Source: Micromonospora chalcea (GTDB lineage: Bacteria; Actinomycetota; Actinomycetes; Mycobacteriales; Micromonosporaceae). Taken from it: a stretch of DNA of 64,000 nucleotides. A program made the translations under genes and the position numbers. Shown one piece after another: positions 28,533-36,044 of the stretch. The notes beneath the pieces were generated by a model that made no database searches, was not told the DNA's origin, and worked only from the letters and a program-made list of their open reading frames with translations. The DNA is taken from contig NZ_MAGP01000107.1 in assembly GCF_002926165.1 (NCBI RefSeq), forward strand, positions 20,353 through 84,352. The letters run 5' to 3'. Each line of letters opens with the position of its first letter. The stretch's first letter is position 1.

Positions 28533-29777
28533 TCACGCGGGCTTCGTGCCGGTGACGTCGTACTCGAACAGCGCCTTGTTGGAGTTCCGCTTGCGGATGG
28601 TCTCCACCTTGACGTCCGAATAGCCGAGTTCGCGCAGCATCACGGCATACCAGGTGTGCGCGGGCACCTCGTGCTTGTAGAAGGTGGAGTTTCCGACGAT
28701 GTAGGAAACGCTGCCGCCCGGCTTCAAGTGCTTCGTCACGCTCTGGAAGTGCAGCCACATGTCGTGGTGGTACTTGTGAACGTAGCTGGCAAGCAGCGGA
28801 CCGTTCTTGCCGCCGTCCGCCGCGATCTTCTCGCAGACCACCTTCATCGCCTCGTCGACAGGCGTCCCGACGTCCGGCTTCCACGTGTTGAGCTTGCTCG
28901 TGGCGGTGCCCCACGTGCCACCGATGGCGCGCCAGTCGAGCTCGCCGGCGTCGCCGGCCACGTCCAGGTAGCGGAGCCAGTACATGTACGGGCGCAGCTC
29001 GCGGATGTAGCTCATCCGATTCACGTACGGCGGTGAGGTCAGCACGAAGTCCGCAGGCTCCAGGCCGTCCAGGCCCGTCCGCGAATCGCCCTGCCGGACA
29101 ACCGCCGTGCCGGCGAGGTCGAACCGGGCGGACTCGATGATCGTCGCCATTTCCGTGGCGTACCCGTCGAGCGCCTTGTCGAGGTCGTCGACCACGAAGA
29201 GCGCCTGCTCGGCCGGCGCTTCCTTGAAGGACATCGACTGATGGTTGAACGCCGCGTTGGAGCAGGAGATCAGCGACCGGCAGAGACCGATCTCCAGCAG
29301 GTCGCGGATCTGCCCGTCGAAACGGTCGATCTCGTTCCGAAGCGCCTTGAGGGCGTGGAGCGCGCCCGGCGACCACCACTTCTCGATCCTGAACAGGCTC
29401 GGCTGCCAGAGATCGGCGTCCTCGTCGTGCGCCCGCGCCCCGTCGAGCACGCTCTTCGCGGCGTCAGCGAGCGCGAGGAGCGTGTCCTCCGGGTAGTTCG
29501 TCGTCTTGACCGTGCCGAGCCAGACCAGGAACGGGTTGATGTCCACCGACTGCCCCCGGTGGCCGAGCTCGGCAGCCGCGAGCGGCGTCGTGCCGGTGCC
29601 CGAGAAGGGGTCGGTGACGATGCTGCCGGCCGGCATGTGCGACATGCGATCGCGGACGAGGCGTACGCCGTAGGCGGGCGTGAGGCGCAACCAGCCGTGC
29701 CTCCCCACACCCATGTTGGCGCGGAACGTCATGTGCTCGTTGCGGCTGTGCGCCGCGCGCTCGACGATCTCCGTCAT
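28533..29777 (-). CDS. Site-specific DNA methyltransferase (amino-methyltransferase, TSPPY type)
   Basis: 414 aa. SAM-binding motif I DPFSGTGTTPLA is at residues 56-67 and catalytic motif IV TSPPY at 247-251, the arrangement of N4-cytosine/N6-adenine DNA methyltransferases. TSPPY favours N4-cytosine, but the target is unknown. The ATG overlaps the stop of the upstream broken gene (ATGA) and has CGGAGG 4 nt upstream. The intact enzyme next to a decayed candidate nuclease suggests an orphaned type II restriction-modification modification subunit. Confidence 0.85.
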   Translation of the reverse strand: MTEIVERAAHSRNEHMTFRANMGVGRHGWLRLTPAYGVRLVRDRMSHMPAGSIVTDPFSGTGTTPLAAAELGHRGQSVDINPFLVWLGTVKTTNYPEDTLLALADAAKSVLDGARAHDEDADLWQPSLFRIEKWWSPGALHALKALRNEIDRFDGQIRDLLEIGLCRSLISCSNAAFNHQSMSFKEAPAEQALFVVDDLDKALDGYATEMATIIESARFDLAGTAVVRQGDSRTGLDGLEPADFVLTSPPYVNRMSYIRELRPYMYWLRYLDVAGDAGELDWRAIGGTWGTATSKLNTWKPDVGTPVDEAMKVVCEKIAADGGKNGPLLASYVHKYHHDMWLHFQSVTKHLKPGGSVSYIVGNSTFYKHEVPAHTWYAVMLRELGYSDVKVETIRKRNSNKALFEYDVTGTKPA

Positions 29778-30256
29778 GTCGCCTCCGAGAGTCGCCGCAG
29801 AACGTGCTCCGCACCGGCGCGCAACTCAGTGGTCTCCCGCTGGACGTAGCCGACAACGTCCCGCAGGAAGCCGAAAGTACTGGACAGGGGGTCATGCCCG
29901 CCCACGGCTGGGAAGACACTCCAGTTGCCGGTCAGGTATCGCGAGCAGACCATGTGACCTGGTTCTCGGACAGTCCGAACTCCGCCTTGAGGACCTGGCG
30001 GAAGATGCGCTCGCAGCCGATGCCGAACTGCCTGTGGATCGACGTCATGCCGCCCGCGGCTCTGCGCGGCGAACATCAGGGGCGAGGCGACGCCCATTCA
30101 GCGACAGAGCGGGTCAGCGCCGTACAGCGCGGTGAAGCCGGCAAGGTCGACCTCGTCGGCCCCTCCCATCTCGGGAAGGCAATCCGCCGACGTGCGGAGC
30201 GGCGCGAGCAGGATCTCGCGGTAGAGCCGGTCCCGCTCCTCAGTGCTCGACGCCAT
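29774..30256 (-). pseudogene. Remnant of a probable type II restriction endonuclease gene
   Basis: Coding traces appear in successive frames. From ATG 30256: MASSTEERDRLYREILLAPL ... FTALYGADPLCR then a stop at 30098. Next MGVASPLMFAAQS in the same frame, then a shifted frame with GGMTSIHRQFGIGCERIFRQ and VLKAEFGLSENQVTW, then STFGFLRDVVGYVQRETTEL to a stop that overlaps the methyltransferase start. This order resembles N-terminal and C-terminal parts of restriction enzymes encoded next to their methyltransferase; the middle is missing. Assignment is from memory of the motifs and needs a search. Confidence 0.5.
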
Positions 30257-30433
30257 GGGACAGCAGCTTACGGCAAAGCTCAGACACCCCCTCGCACCCA
30301 CACCAATCAAGCAGTTCAGTCCCATTTGGCGCAGATCCGGCCGCTCTGCTCGTCACGAGCGCACTTCAGCGGCGTGATGGGCCGAGGCAGCTACAGCTTT
30401 CCTGCCGTCCGGCCAGGGCTTGCCGGTCCACGG

Positions 30434-30448
30434 CCCACCATTTGCCCA
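30434..30448 (+). repeat. 15-mer CCCACCATTTGCCCA (outer copy)
   Basis: One of three CCCACCATNTGCCCA sites around the attachment sites. This copy lies about 780 bp outside the element. Flanking bases also resemble the copy at 31340 (both preceded by GGC-TGCCG and followed by CGCCCA). Confidence 0.5.
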
Positions 30449-30454
30449 ACGCCC

Positions 30455-31057
30455 ATGGATCCACCCCTGCCACCGTTCCCGGCGCCCAATAACTTCCGCG
30501 ACACCACCAGCTTGCCGACCGATCATGTGTCGATGAGCAGGGAAGAGGCTCTTGCCAACCTTCACGACACCGTCGCCTTCTGGAGCATCGGCTCCGCCAC
30601 CGCGGTTGACGTGGTCAGGGCCGCCTGCGACTGTCTGGTGGCAGGCGTCGACAGTCCGACCCTTCGGATCCTGGCCGGCGTCTCCCCCGTGAAGGGCAGC
30701 GAGGCCGACGAGCTGCGCCGCTGGCTGGCTGATGCGTTCGCCGAACTCTCCCTGACCTACTACGGGGAAGGGAGCCGGAAGGCCGAAGAGGAAGTCCTCC
30801 GCATCATGGCGCGACGACTGCTCGCCAGGAAGATCGCGCCCCGCGAACTCACGTCCTGGGTCTCACAGTTCATCACCTACGCCGGGACTCCCCTGGCAGG
30901 TGAACTGATCAACCTGGAGAGCGCCTACGAGTACGTCGAGGCTGCCCACGAGGTGCACATGCTGGTCAGCACCAAGCCCGAGGATCTCGACGCGGAGGTC
31001 ATCGCCGAAGCTCGCAGGCTGGTCGGCGACAGCGGCGCCGGCAGGGACCAGGGTTGA
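30455..31057 (+). CDS. Hypothetical protein, helical
   Basis: 200 aa from ATG 30455, or 174 aa from ATG 30533 (MSREEALANLHDTVAFWSIG); neither has a clear ribosome site. Mostly predicted helix, no signal peptide or membrane segment. Contains AGVSPVKGSEADELRRWLAD and a C-terminal acidic segment. I do not recognise the family. It ends 55 nt before the left attachment repeat and starts beside a copy of the 15-mer repeat found at the element ends, so it may be cargo left by an earlier integration. Confidence 0.6.
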   Translation: MDPPLPPFPAPNNFRDTTSLPTDHVSMSREEALANLHDTVAFWSIGSATAVDVVRAACDCLVAGVDSPTLRILAGVSPVKGSEADELRRWLADAFAELSLTYYGEGSRKAEEEVLRIMARRLLARKIAPRELTSWVSQFITYAGTPLAGELINLESAYEYVEAAHEVHMLVSTKPEDLDAEVIAEARRLVGDSGAGRDQG

Positions 31058-31112
31058 GCCACCACGGATCATCCCCGATCTTGTCGTGGACGTCCTTTCC
31101 GTGGCCCGCCCG

Positions 31113-31262
31113 CAATCAGTCGCAGACGGCTGGACTCAGCCGGACTCGGCCAGACGAACGAGAACGGCCCCCGATCAGCATCTCTGCTGGTCAGGGGCCG
31201 TATCTGCACCTGGTGGCGGGTAGAGGATTCGAACCTCTGTAGCTTTCGCGACGGATTTACAG
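31113..31262 (-). repeat. Left attachment repeat (attL) with partial tRNA-Tyr
   Basis: 150 bp matching 49701-49850 at a constant offset of 18,588 with 9 mismatches and no gaps. It covers the 3' half of tRNA-Tyr from the anticodon loop to CCA plus the downstream terminator hairpin (31165-31200). The longest perfect stretches are 31202-31239 and 31241-31262. Identity stops abruptly after 31262. Confidence 0.92.
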
Positions 31263-31339
31263 GGCGTCCGTGATCTTGGCTGCGCCAACTCGCTGAGCTG
31301 GGCCTTCACCTCGCCCTACTGGCCTGCCGACCGGAACCG

Positions 31340-31354
31340 CCCACCATGTGCCCA
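31340..31354 (+). repeat. 15-mer CCCACCATGTGCCCA (inside left end)
   Basis: Lies 78 bp inside the attL core. Same 15-mer as at 30434 and 49686 apart from one base. Candidate arm-type integrase binding site. Confidence 0.5.
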
Positions 31355-31424
31355 CGCCCACCGCAGGCGAGTGATGGCTACCGGTCAACTGAAGGGCTAC
31401 CCATCAAGCGGTAAATCGTCAACC

Positions 31425-31673
31425 TCAGGGAGTTTTTTTTGATGGGTTCCGGGCCGCGAGGCCCCAGCTAGCGGCTTGTCCGCTTAGTGCGCCAAGGACG
31501 CCCGCCAGTCCGACCATCAAAAGTTGCGACGTTCCTGGCGCAGCACCAGGGGCTGAAACCGCCGTCGCCACGGACGAGCCGCCAGCAAGGACGATCGACA
31601 TCCCCAGGATGATCAGCGGCGGGAACCTTCGCACGCTCTGACTCTGCCATAGGAGGTCCATCGGGCCCGTCAT
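31425..31673 (-). CDS. Small membrane protein after integrase
   Basis: 82 aa (MTGPMDLLWQSQSVRRFPPL) with two hydrophobic segments (PPLIILGMSIVLAGGSSVAT and LLMVGLAGVLGALSGQAA). Its ATG overlaps the integrase stop (ATGA), indicating translational coupling. The 3' end has a run of eight A (SKKT codons), a slippery homopolymer. Function unknown; no family recognised. Confidence 0.6.
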   Translation of the reverse strand: MTGPMDLLWQSQSVRRFPPLIILGMSIVLAGGSSVATAVSAPGAAPGTSQLLMVGLAGVLGALSGQAASWGLAARNPSKKTP

Positions 31674-33106
31674 TTCAGGGCGTCGCCGATCTTGTCGTTC
31701 ATGGTGTCGTCTCCTCCGTCGATGCAGTTGGCGTAGACCCGGAGCAGGACGGCGACGCCGTGGCCCAGGCGCCGGGCGACCTCGGTCGGCGGGACGCCGG
31801 CATTCAGCCAGAGCGAGGCCGCCGCGTGCCGCAGGTCGTACGGCCGGCGGACGAGCGGCGAGGCGACCTGCGATTCGGTCAGCGCCTTCTCGCGGGCGAG
31901 CTTCCACCACCGGTCGTAGACCGACTCGGAGAGCGACCCACCGTGCAGGCCCCGGAAGAACCGGCCATCCGGGCCGATCCCGTGGTTGTCGACGTGCGCG
32001 CACAGCAGCTCGACGAGCCGAGGCGGGATCGGGACCGTCCGTGTCTCGGCTCTCCCCCGGTGCTTGAGGCCACGCCGCTCATGGGAGCCGCCGTCGTCGG
32101 TCCAGTGCGAGCCGGCGCGCGGCGAGGTGCCGGCGAGCACCAGGCGGCCCCAGCGGTATTCGATCCTCTTGTGGTCGCAAGACCGGGAAGGCTTGACCGC
32201 CGCTAGGTCGTCGAAGTCCGCGCCGCAGCCGGCACACCGGCCCGAAAGGTCGCAATCTTCCCGCCGCAGGTCCGCCGCTTCCGAGGGACGCAAGCCCGCG
32301 TAGTAGAGGCATCCGAAGAACGCCGTGACCTTGTCGGCCCGGTTGCCGAGAGATCTCACCGCCTCCAGCAGCGTGGCGACCTGGGCCGGATTCGCCACCA
32401 CCCGCCGGTCGATGGACTGCGCCACCTCGGGAGCCGTCCATTGGACCTTGTCGACCGGGTTGGAGTCGATCAGCTCGAGCTCGACGGCGTACCCGAGCAC
32501 GTTGTAGAAGGTGGCCCGCTTCCGCTGAACAGTCGAGGCAGCCGCGGGCTTGCCGTCGAGGCGTACGCAGAGGCTGTCGAGGACGCGACGGACCATCGCG
32601 GGCGAGTCCAGCTCGACGACCGGCAGGGAGGCGGTTTCCAGCCAGGCGAGGGCCGCCGCGTGCTCGGTGGGGATCTCGTCGGACCAGCGGCGCGGGTTGA
32701 GGCCGTAGAGGTACAGCGCCTCACGGAGCAGCCCGTCAGCCGGCCGGCCCCGCTTGGCCGGGCGGGTCAGGGTCACCGTGATGGAGGTCAGCGCCTCGAC
32801 GATCGACCGCCGGGTCTTGGCCGCCGCCCGGGGCCACTTCATCTCGACGTACGCCCGGCTGTGGGCGTACCAGGTGGTGGTATTCCTGGCTCTGGCCTCG
32901 GAGACCGGGCGGCCGGTGGCCGGGTCGAAGGGCTCCCCCGCGTTGGCCGCCTGGACCAGCTCGGCGCGGAACGAGTGCGCCAGGGCCTTGGTACGGAACA
33001 TGTCCTCGAAGCGGTGGCCGCTCACCGCCCAGCGGACCCGCCAGGGCCGAGCCTTCCGGTCGGCGCGCTTGCCGATCTCCCAGATCTGGACCTCATAGCT
33101 CTTCAC
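31670..33106 (-). CDS. int: Tyrosine recombinase / integrase
   Basis: 478 aa. The SAM-like core-binding domain spans about 70-220. Catalytic residues are visible: R273 (GLRPSEAADL), D424-L-R426-H427 (box II, with D in place of the usual first H), H449 (RLGHG) and nucleophile Y458 (RVYANC). A Cys-rich insert (CAGC at 291-294, C310) lies between the two halves of the catalytic domain. GTG start overlaps the xis stop (GTGA). It should catalyse integration at, and with Xis excision from, tRNA-Tyr. Confidence 0.95.
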   Translation of the reverse strand: MKSYEVQIWEIGKRADRKARPWRVRWAVSGHRFEDMFRTKALAHSFRAELVQAANAGEPFDPATGRPVSEARARNTTTWYAHSRAYVEMKWPRAAAKTRRSIVEALTSITVTLTRPAKRGRPADGLLREALYLYGLNPRRWSDEIPTEHAAALAWLETASLPVVELDSPAMVRRVLDSLCVRLDGKPAAASTVQRKRATFYNVLGYAVELELIDSNPVDKVQWTAPEVAQSIDRRVVANPAQVATLLEAVRSLGNRADKVTAFFGCLYYAGLRPSEAADLRREDCDLSGRCAGCGADFDDLAAVKPSRSCDHKRIEYRWGRLVLAGTSPRAGSHWTDDGGSHERRGLKHRGRAETRTVPIPPRLVELLCAHVDNHGIGPDGRFFRGLHGGSLSESVYDRWWKLAREKALTESQVASPLVRRPYDLRHAAASLWLNAGVPPTEVARRLGHGVAVLLRVYANCIDGGDDTMNDKIGDALK

Positions 33107-33288
33107 GCGGCGTCCTGCTCCAGGTCACCGAGCCACCGACCGAGCGCCGACCGGCGGACCCGAAGCTGCCCGTTGGGAAGCTTGATCACCCGTGGCCCCT
33201 TGCCGGTCTGCCGCCAGTAGAACCAGGTCGAGCGCGGTACGCGCAGCTCGGCGAGCACTTCCGGCACGGTCAACAACTCCTCGTTCAC
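33103..33288 (-). CDS. xis: Excisionase-type DNA-binding protein
   Basis: 61 aa from GTG 33288: NEELLTVPEVLAELRVPRST followed by WFYWRQTGKGP, the winged helix-turn-helix of MerR/HTH_17 excisionases. GTGA overlaps on both sides, with the Rep stop and the Int start, so rep, xis and int are translated as a coupled set. A longer frame upstream is a shadow of rep. Confidence 0.88.
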   Translation of the reverse strand: MNEELLTVPEVLAELRVPRSTWFYWRQTGKGPRVIKLPNGQLRVRRSALGRWLGDLEQDAA

Positions 33289-35039
33289 TGCGTCCCCTCC
33301 CCGTCGTGCTGTGCGCTGTGCTGAGTTGCCGAAAGATCTGCGGGCCCCTGCGCGGCCCGGTCCTTGGCGGCGAGCAGTTCGGACCGCCAGCGGGCGCGTT
33401 CGCTGATGGAGCGCATGAGCCGGTGGGCCAGCGGTCCCACGTCGGGGTCGTCGGGTCGGGCGAGTTCCCAGGCGTGCCGGATCCGTTCGGCGGTGGCGCC
33501 CTGGTCGTCGACGAGCTGCCCGGCGGTGGCGCCGAGCAGTGCCCGGACCCAGGCGCGTACGTCGTGCTTGTGGTCGGCGAGGGTCTTGCCGGACCAGTCG
33601 CGGGAGATGAGGATGCGCCGGCCGCCGATGCCGAGGGTGTCGCGTTGGTGGACCTTGCCCTTGCAGCGGCCGGGCTTGAGCTTGGCGTGTGCCTTCTTGG
33701 GCTGGACGCCGAAGAGCAGCCAGTTGGCGCATCGCTCGGTACAGGGGGTGAGCTGGAGTTGCTGCCAGAGCCGGTCGAGGTGCTTGCGTTGCCGGTCGGT
33801 GGTCGCCTTGTGGACGTCGCCGGTGTGCTTGGTGATGTATTTCGTGACGTACCGGATGGTCCGTTCGGCGTCCTCGGTGCCGGGCATGACGCCGCGGGCG
33901 TCGACCTGGACGCCGAAGCGGACGACGTGCACAGGCTGGGCGTCCGGGTCGTCATCGATGGCGTCGAGGGCTTCCGTCCAGGTGGTCAGCGGCTCCCGGG
34001 TGTCCGGGTCGACCCATGCCGCCGCCTGCTCGTCCCAGACGGGGAGCCGGTCGAGGGTGTAGCGCTGGACGTCGACCGCCGGCCACCACACCTGGTGGTA
34101 GGTGGCCGCCGCCACGGTGCGGAGGACGTCCCGGGGGATGGTGCCCCGGATGGCGAAGTGGGCGTGTGGGGCGAGCCTGCGTTGCGGCTCGACGCAGCCG
34201 GCGTACTGGACGTTCCAGCCCTCACAGCGGCGCAGGTTCTGCCAGAACCGGTCGAGCAGACGCGGGAAGTGCACGGCGTCCCAGGCGGCGCGGCGGTAGT
34301 CGTACCGATCGGGGTTGAGCGGGGTGCCGTCGGGGCGGACCGGGCCGTACGAGTCGAGAGTGAGCGTCAGCCACATCGACGGCCGGAACGTGGCGCCGTC
34401 CGGAGCGGTGTAGGTCTTGCCGACGGTGCGCCGTTCGACCTTGCGCCGAGGTAGCTCGGGTGCGTCCTGACGTCGCTTGGTGGAGCGCTTGCGCCGGCGG
34501 CCGGGCTGGTCGTCGGAGTCCTCGTCGCCGGTGGCGTGGGGCGGGCCGACGCGCCCGCGCAGACCTTCGGCGGCGATGGCTTCCTCCACCTCGCGGATCG
34601 CCTCGTCGAGGTCGGTCACCTGGTCCCACTGGGCGGCGCGTACGGCCTCGTCGCGGGAGAACTCCAGGTGTGCGCGGAACAGGATCAGGGACTTCTGCGC
34701 CTCGGTCGCAGGTTCCGGGCCGGGTAGCGGTTCGTCGTCACGGTGCCAGCCCTCGCGGATCTGGGCCTGCCGTAGCCGGCGGTTCTTCTTGGCGCAGGGC
34801 GCGCACTTGTCCTCGCGGGTCGCGCCGCAGGGCAGGTCGATGACCTCGGTCAGGCCGGTGTCGAGGTCGGTGCGACGCATGGCGAGGGGGCGCACGCAGA
34901 CGCCGTACTCGGCGGCGATCTCCTTGAGCACGTCGACCGAGCGGGGAAGCGCCATGCGGGCCGCCCGTGACCCGGGCCGAGGGGCAGCAGTCGGGGTCGA
35001 GTCGGCCGGGGCAAGGCCGGGCAGGGTGGGAGCGGTCAT
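33285..35039 (-). CDS. RepSA-like rolling-circle replication initiator
   Basis: 584 aa from ATG 35039 (MTAPTLPGLAPADSTPTAAP). An N-terminal Cys-rich block (DLPCGATREDKCAPCAKKNR) precedes the conserved Rep region (MWLTLTLDSYGPV, RRLAPHAHFAIRGTIPRD with the HxH-type metal site, VRYVTKYITKHTGD with a likely catalytic Tyr). Typical length for AICE initiators. It should nick the element's origin for replication before transfer. ATGA overlap with the upstream gene. Confidence 0.87.
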   Translation of the reverse strand: MTAPTLPGLAPADSTPTAAPRPGSRAARMALPRSVDVLKEIAAEYGVCVRPLAMRRTDLDTGLTEVIDLPCGATREDKCAPCAKKNRRLRQAQIREGWHRDDEPLPGPEPATEAQKSLILFRAHLEFSRDEAVRAAQWDQVTDLDEAIREVEEAIAAEGLRGRVGPPHATGDEDSDDQPGRRRKRSTKRRQDAPELPRRKVERRTVGKTYTAPDGATFRPSMWLTLTLDSYGPVRPDGTPLNPDRYDYRRAAWDAVHFPRLLDRFWQNLRRCEGWNVQYAGCVEPQRRLAPHAHFAIRGTIPRDVLRTVAAATYHQVWWPAVDVQRYTLDRLPVWDEQAAAWVDPDTREPLTTWTEALDAIDDDPDAQPVHVVRFGVQVDARGVMPGTEDAERTIRYVTKYITKHTGDVHKATTDRQRKHLDRLWQQLQLTPCTERCANWLLFGVQPKKAHAKLKPGRCKGKVHQRDTLGIGGRRILISRDWSGKTLADHKHDVRAWVRALLGATAGQLVDDQGATAERIRHAWELARPDDPDVGPLAHRLMRSISERARWRSELLAAKDRAAQGPADLSATQHSAQHDGEGTQ

Positions 35040-35596
35040 CGGATGATCCCGACGACCTGGGGTCGGTTGGGCTGGACGACGCCGAGCGGAGGCAGCACCG
35101 CGGCCGAGGCCGGGCGGACCGCCGGCGCGGATGCGGTCGGCTGCTGGGGCTCGGGCTCGGTGACGACCTGCTCGGGAACCTCGTAGGTCCAGTCGACCGG
35201 CGGTTGGTCCGGTTCGGGTGCCGGGGCGGGTGCGCTGGACAGGACGACCTTGACCAACGCGAGGAACGCCAGCGACGGCACGGCGGCCACGATCCAGCCC
35301 CACACGGACGGTTCGGCTTCCGCGACCTGGGCGGCGAGGGAGAGCAGGGCGAACGCGACCAGGAGCACGCCGACCAGGCCGACCGGGCGACCCGTACGAC
35401 GGCGGGCGCGGATCTCCAGGCCGAGGTAGATCGCCATCAGCTCAACGGCTACCGCGTTGGCCCAGCCGATCCAGTCGGGCTGCCCGTGTGCCACGGTCAG
35501 GTCGTGGACGTGGGTGAAGGCGGCGGCACCGGCCATGATCCCGATGGCGAGCAGGATCAGCACCCGGATGCCAGACTCGGCTCGGTGGCGGATCAT
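35036..35596 (-). CDS. DUF2637 / SpdB-like membrane protein
   Basis: 186 aa with four membrane segments (about residues 10-28, 43-60, 70-90, 98-118; e.g. ILLAIGIMAGAAAFTHVHDL) and a Pro-rich cytoplasmic tail. This matches the DUF2637 family encoded in many AICEs and actinoplasmids next to rep; Spd proteins are linked to intramycelial spread. Overlaps rep by ATGA. Confidence 0.7.
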   Translation of the reverse strand: MIRHRAESGIRVLILLAIGIMAGAAAFTHVHDLTVAHGQPDWIGWANAVAVELMAIYLGLEIRARRRTGRPVGLVGVLLVAFALLSLAAQVAEAEPSVWGWIVAAVPSLAFLALVKVVLSSAPAPAPEPDQPPVDWTYEVPEQVVTEPEPQQPTASAPAVRPASAAVLPPLGVVQPNRPQVVGIIR

Positions 35597-35784
35597 TCGA
35601 AGTCGCCCTCCGGGATGCGGATGGTGACGGTAATGCGGATGCGCTGCCCGTCGAGGTCGTCCCGGCGGCGGACCATGTGCGCCAGGCCGTGCAGGGCGGC
35701 GGCGAGCCGGTCCGGGGAGCCGTCCAGGTCGATGTTCAGCGGCTTGATGCGGTGAGTGCCGAGGAAGAAGCGCTTGAGGGACAT
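35593..35784 (-). CDS. Small conserved AICE protein
   Basis: 63 aa starting MSLKRFFLGTHRIKPLNIDL, ending IRITVTIRIPEGDFE. The stop overlaps the next gene start by 4 nt. No family recognised; composition and tight packing between tra and rep support coding. Confidence 0.6.
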   Translation of the reverse strand: MSLKRFFLGTHRIKPLNIDLDGSPDRLAAALHGLAHMVRRRDDLDGQRIRITVTIRIPEGDFE

Positions 35785-35789
35785 CGGGG

Positions 35790-36044
35790 CTACCTCCGGT
35801 CCGGGGTGACGCGGGTACGGATGTGGTCGGGTGGGTCGCCGAGCGAGGCGACCGCTTCGGAGAGGCAGCGCCACAGCGCCCATGCCTCGTCGGGGGTCAG
35901 GTGCATGCGGCGCCGGCCGCCGCCGACGGCGAGATAGACCGGGTACGGGTCGGGCCGGTCGGGGTCGACGCGGACGGATACCGCCGTGCTGCTCGCGCCG
36001 TCCGGGTTCGGTGCGCGGAGCCGGTAGAAGGTCGGGGCGGTCAC
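35790..36044 (-). CDS. Small conserved AICE protein
   Basis: 84 aa (MTAPTFYRLRAPNPDGASST) ending DDHIRTRV-type basic tail. Contains LTPDEAWALWRCLSEAVASL, a helix. Start overlaps the tra stop by 4 nt. Unknown function. Confidence 0.62.
   Translation of the reverse strand: MTAPTFYRLRAPNPDGASSTAVSVRVDPDRPDPYPVYLAVGGGRRRMHLTPDEAWALWRCLSEAVASLGDPPDHIRTRVTPDRR

Noticed and set aside
31211..31262. Second complete tRNA gene at the left end
   Set aside because: Only the 3' half from the anticodon loop is present; sequence 5' of it is unrelated, so it is the attL remnant.
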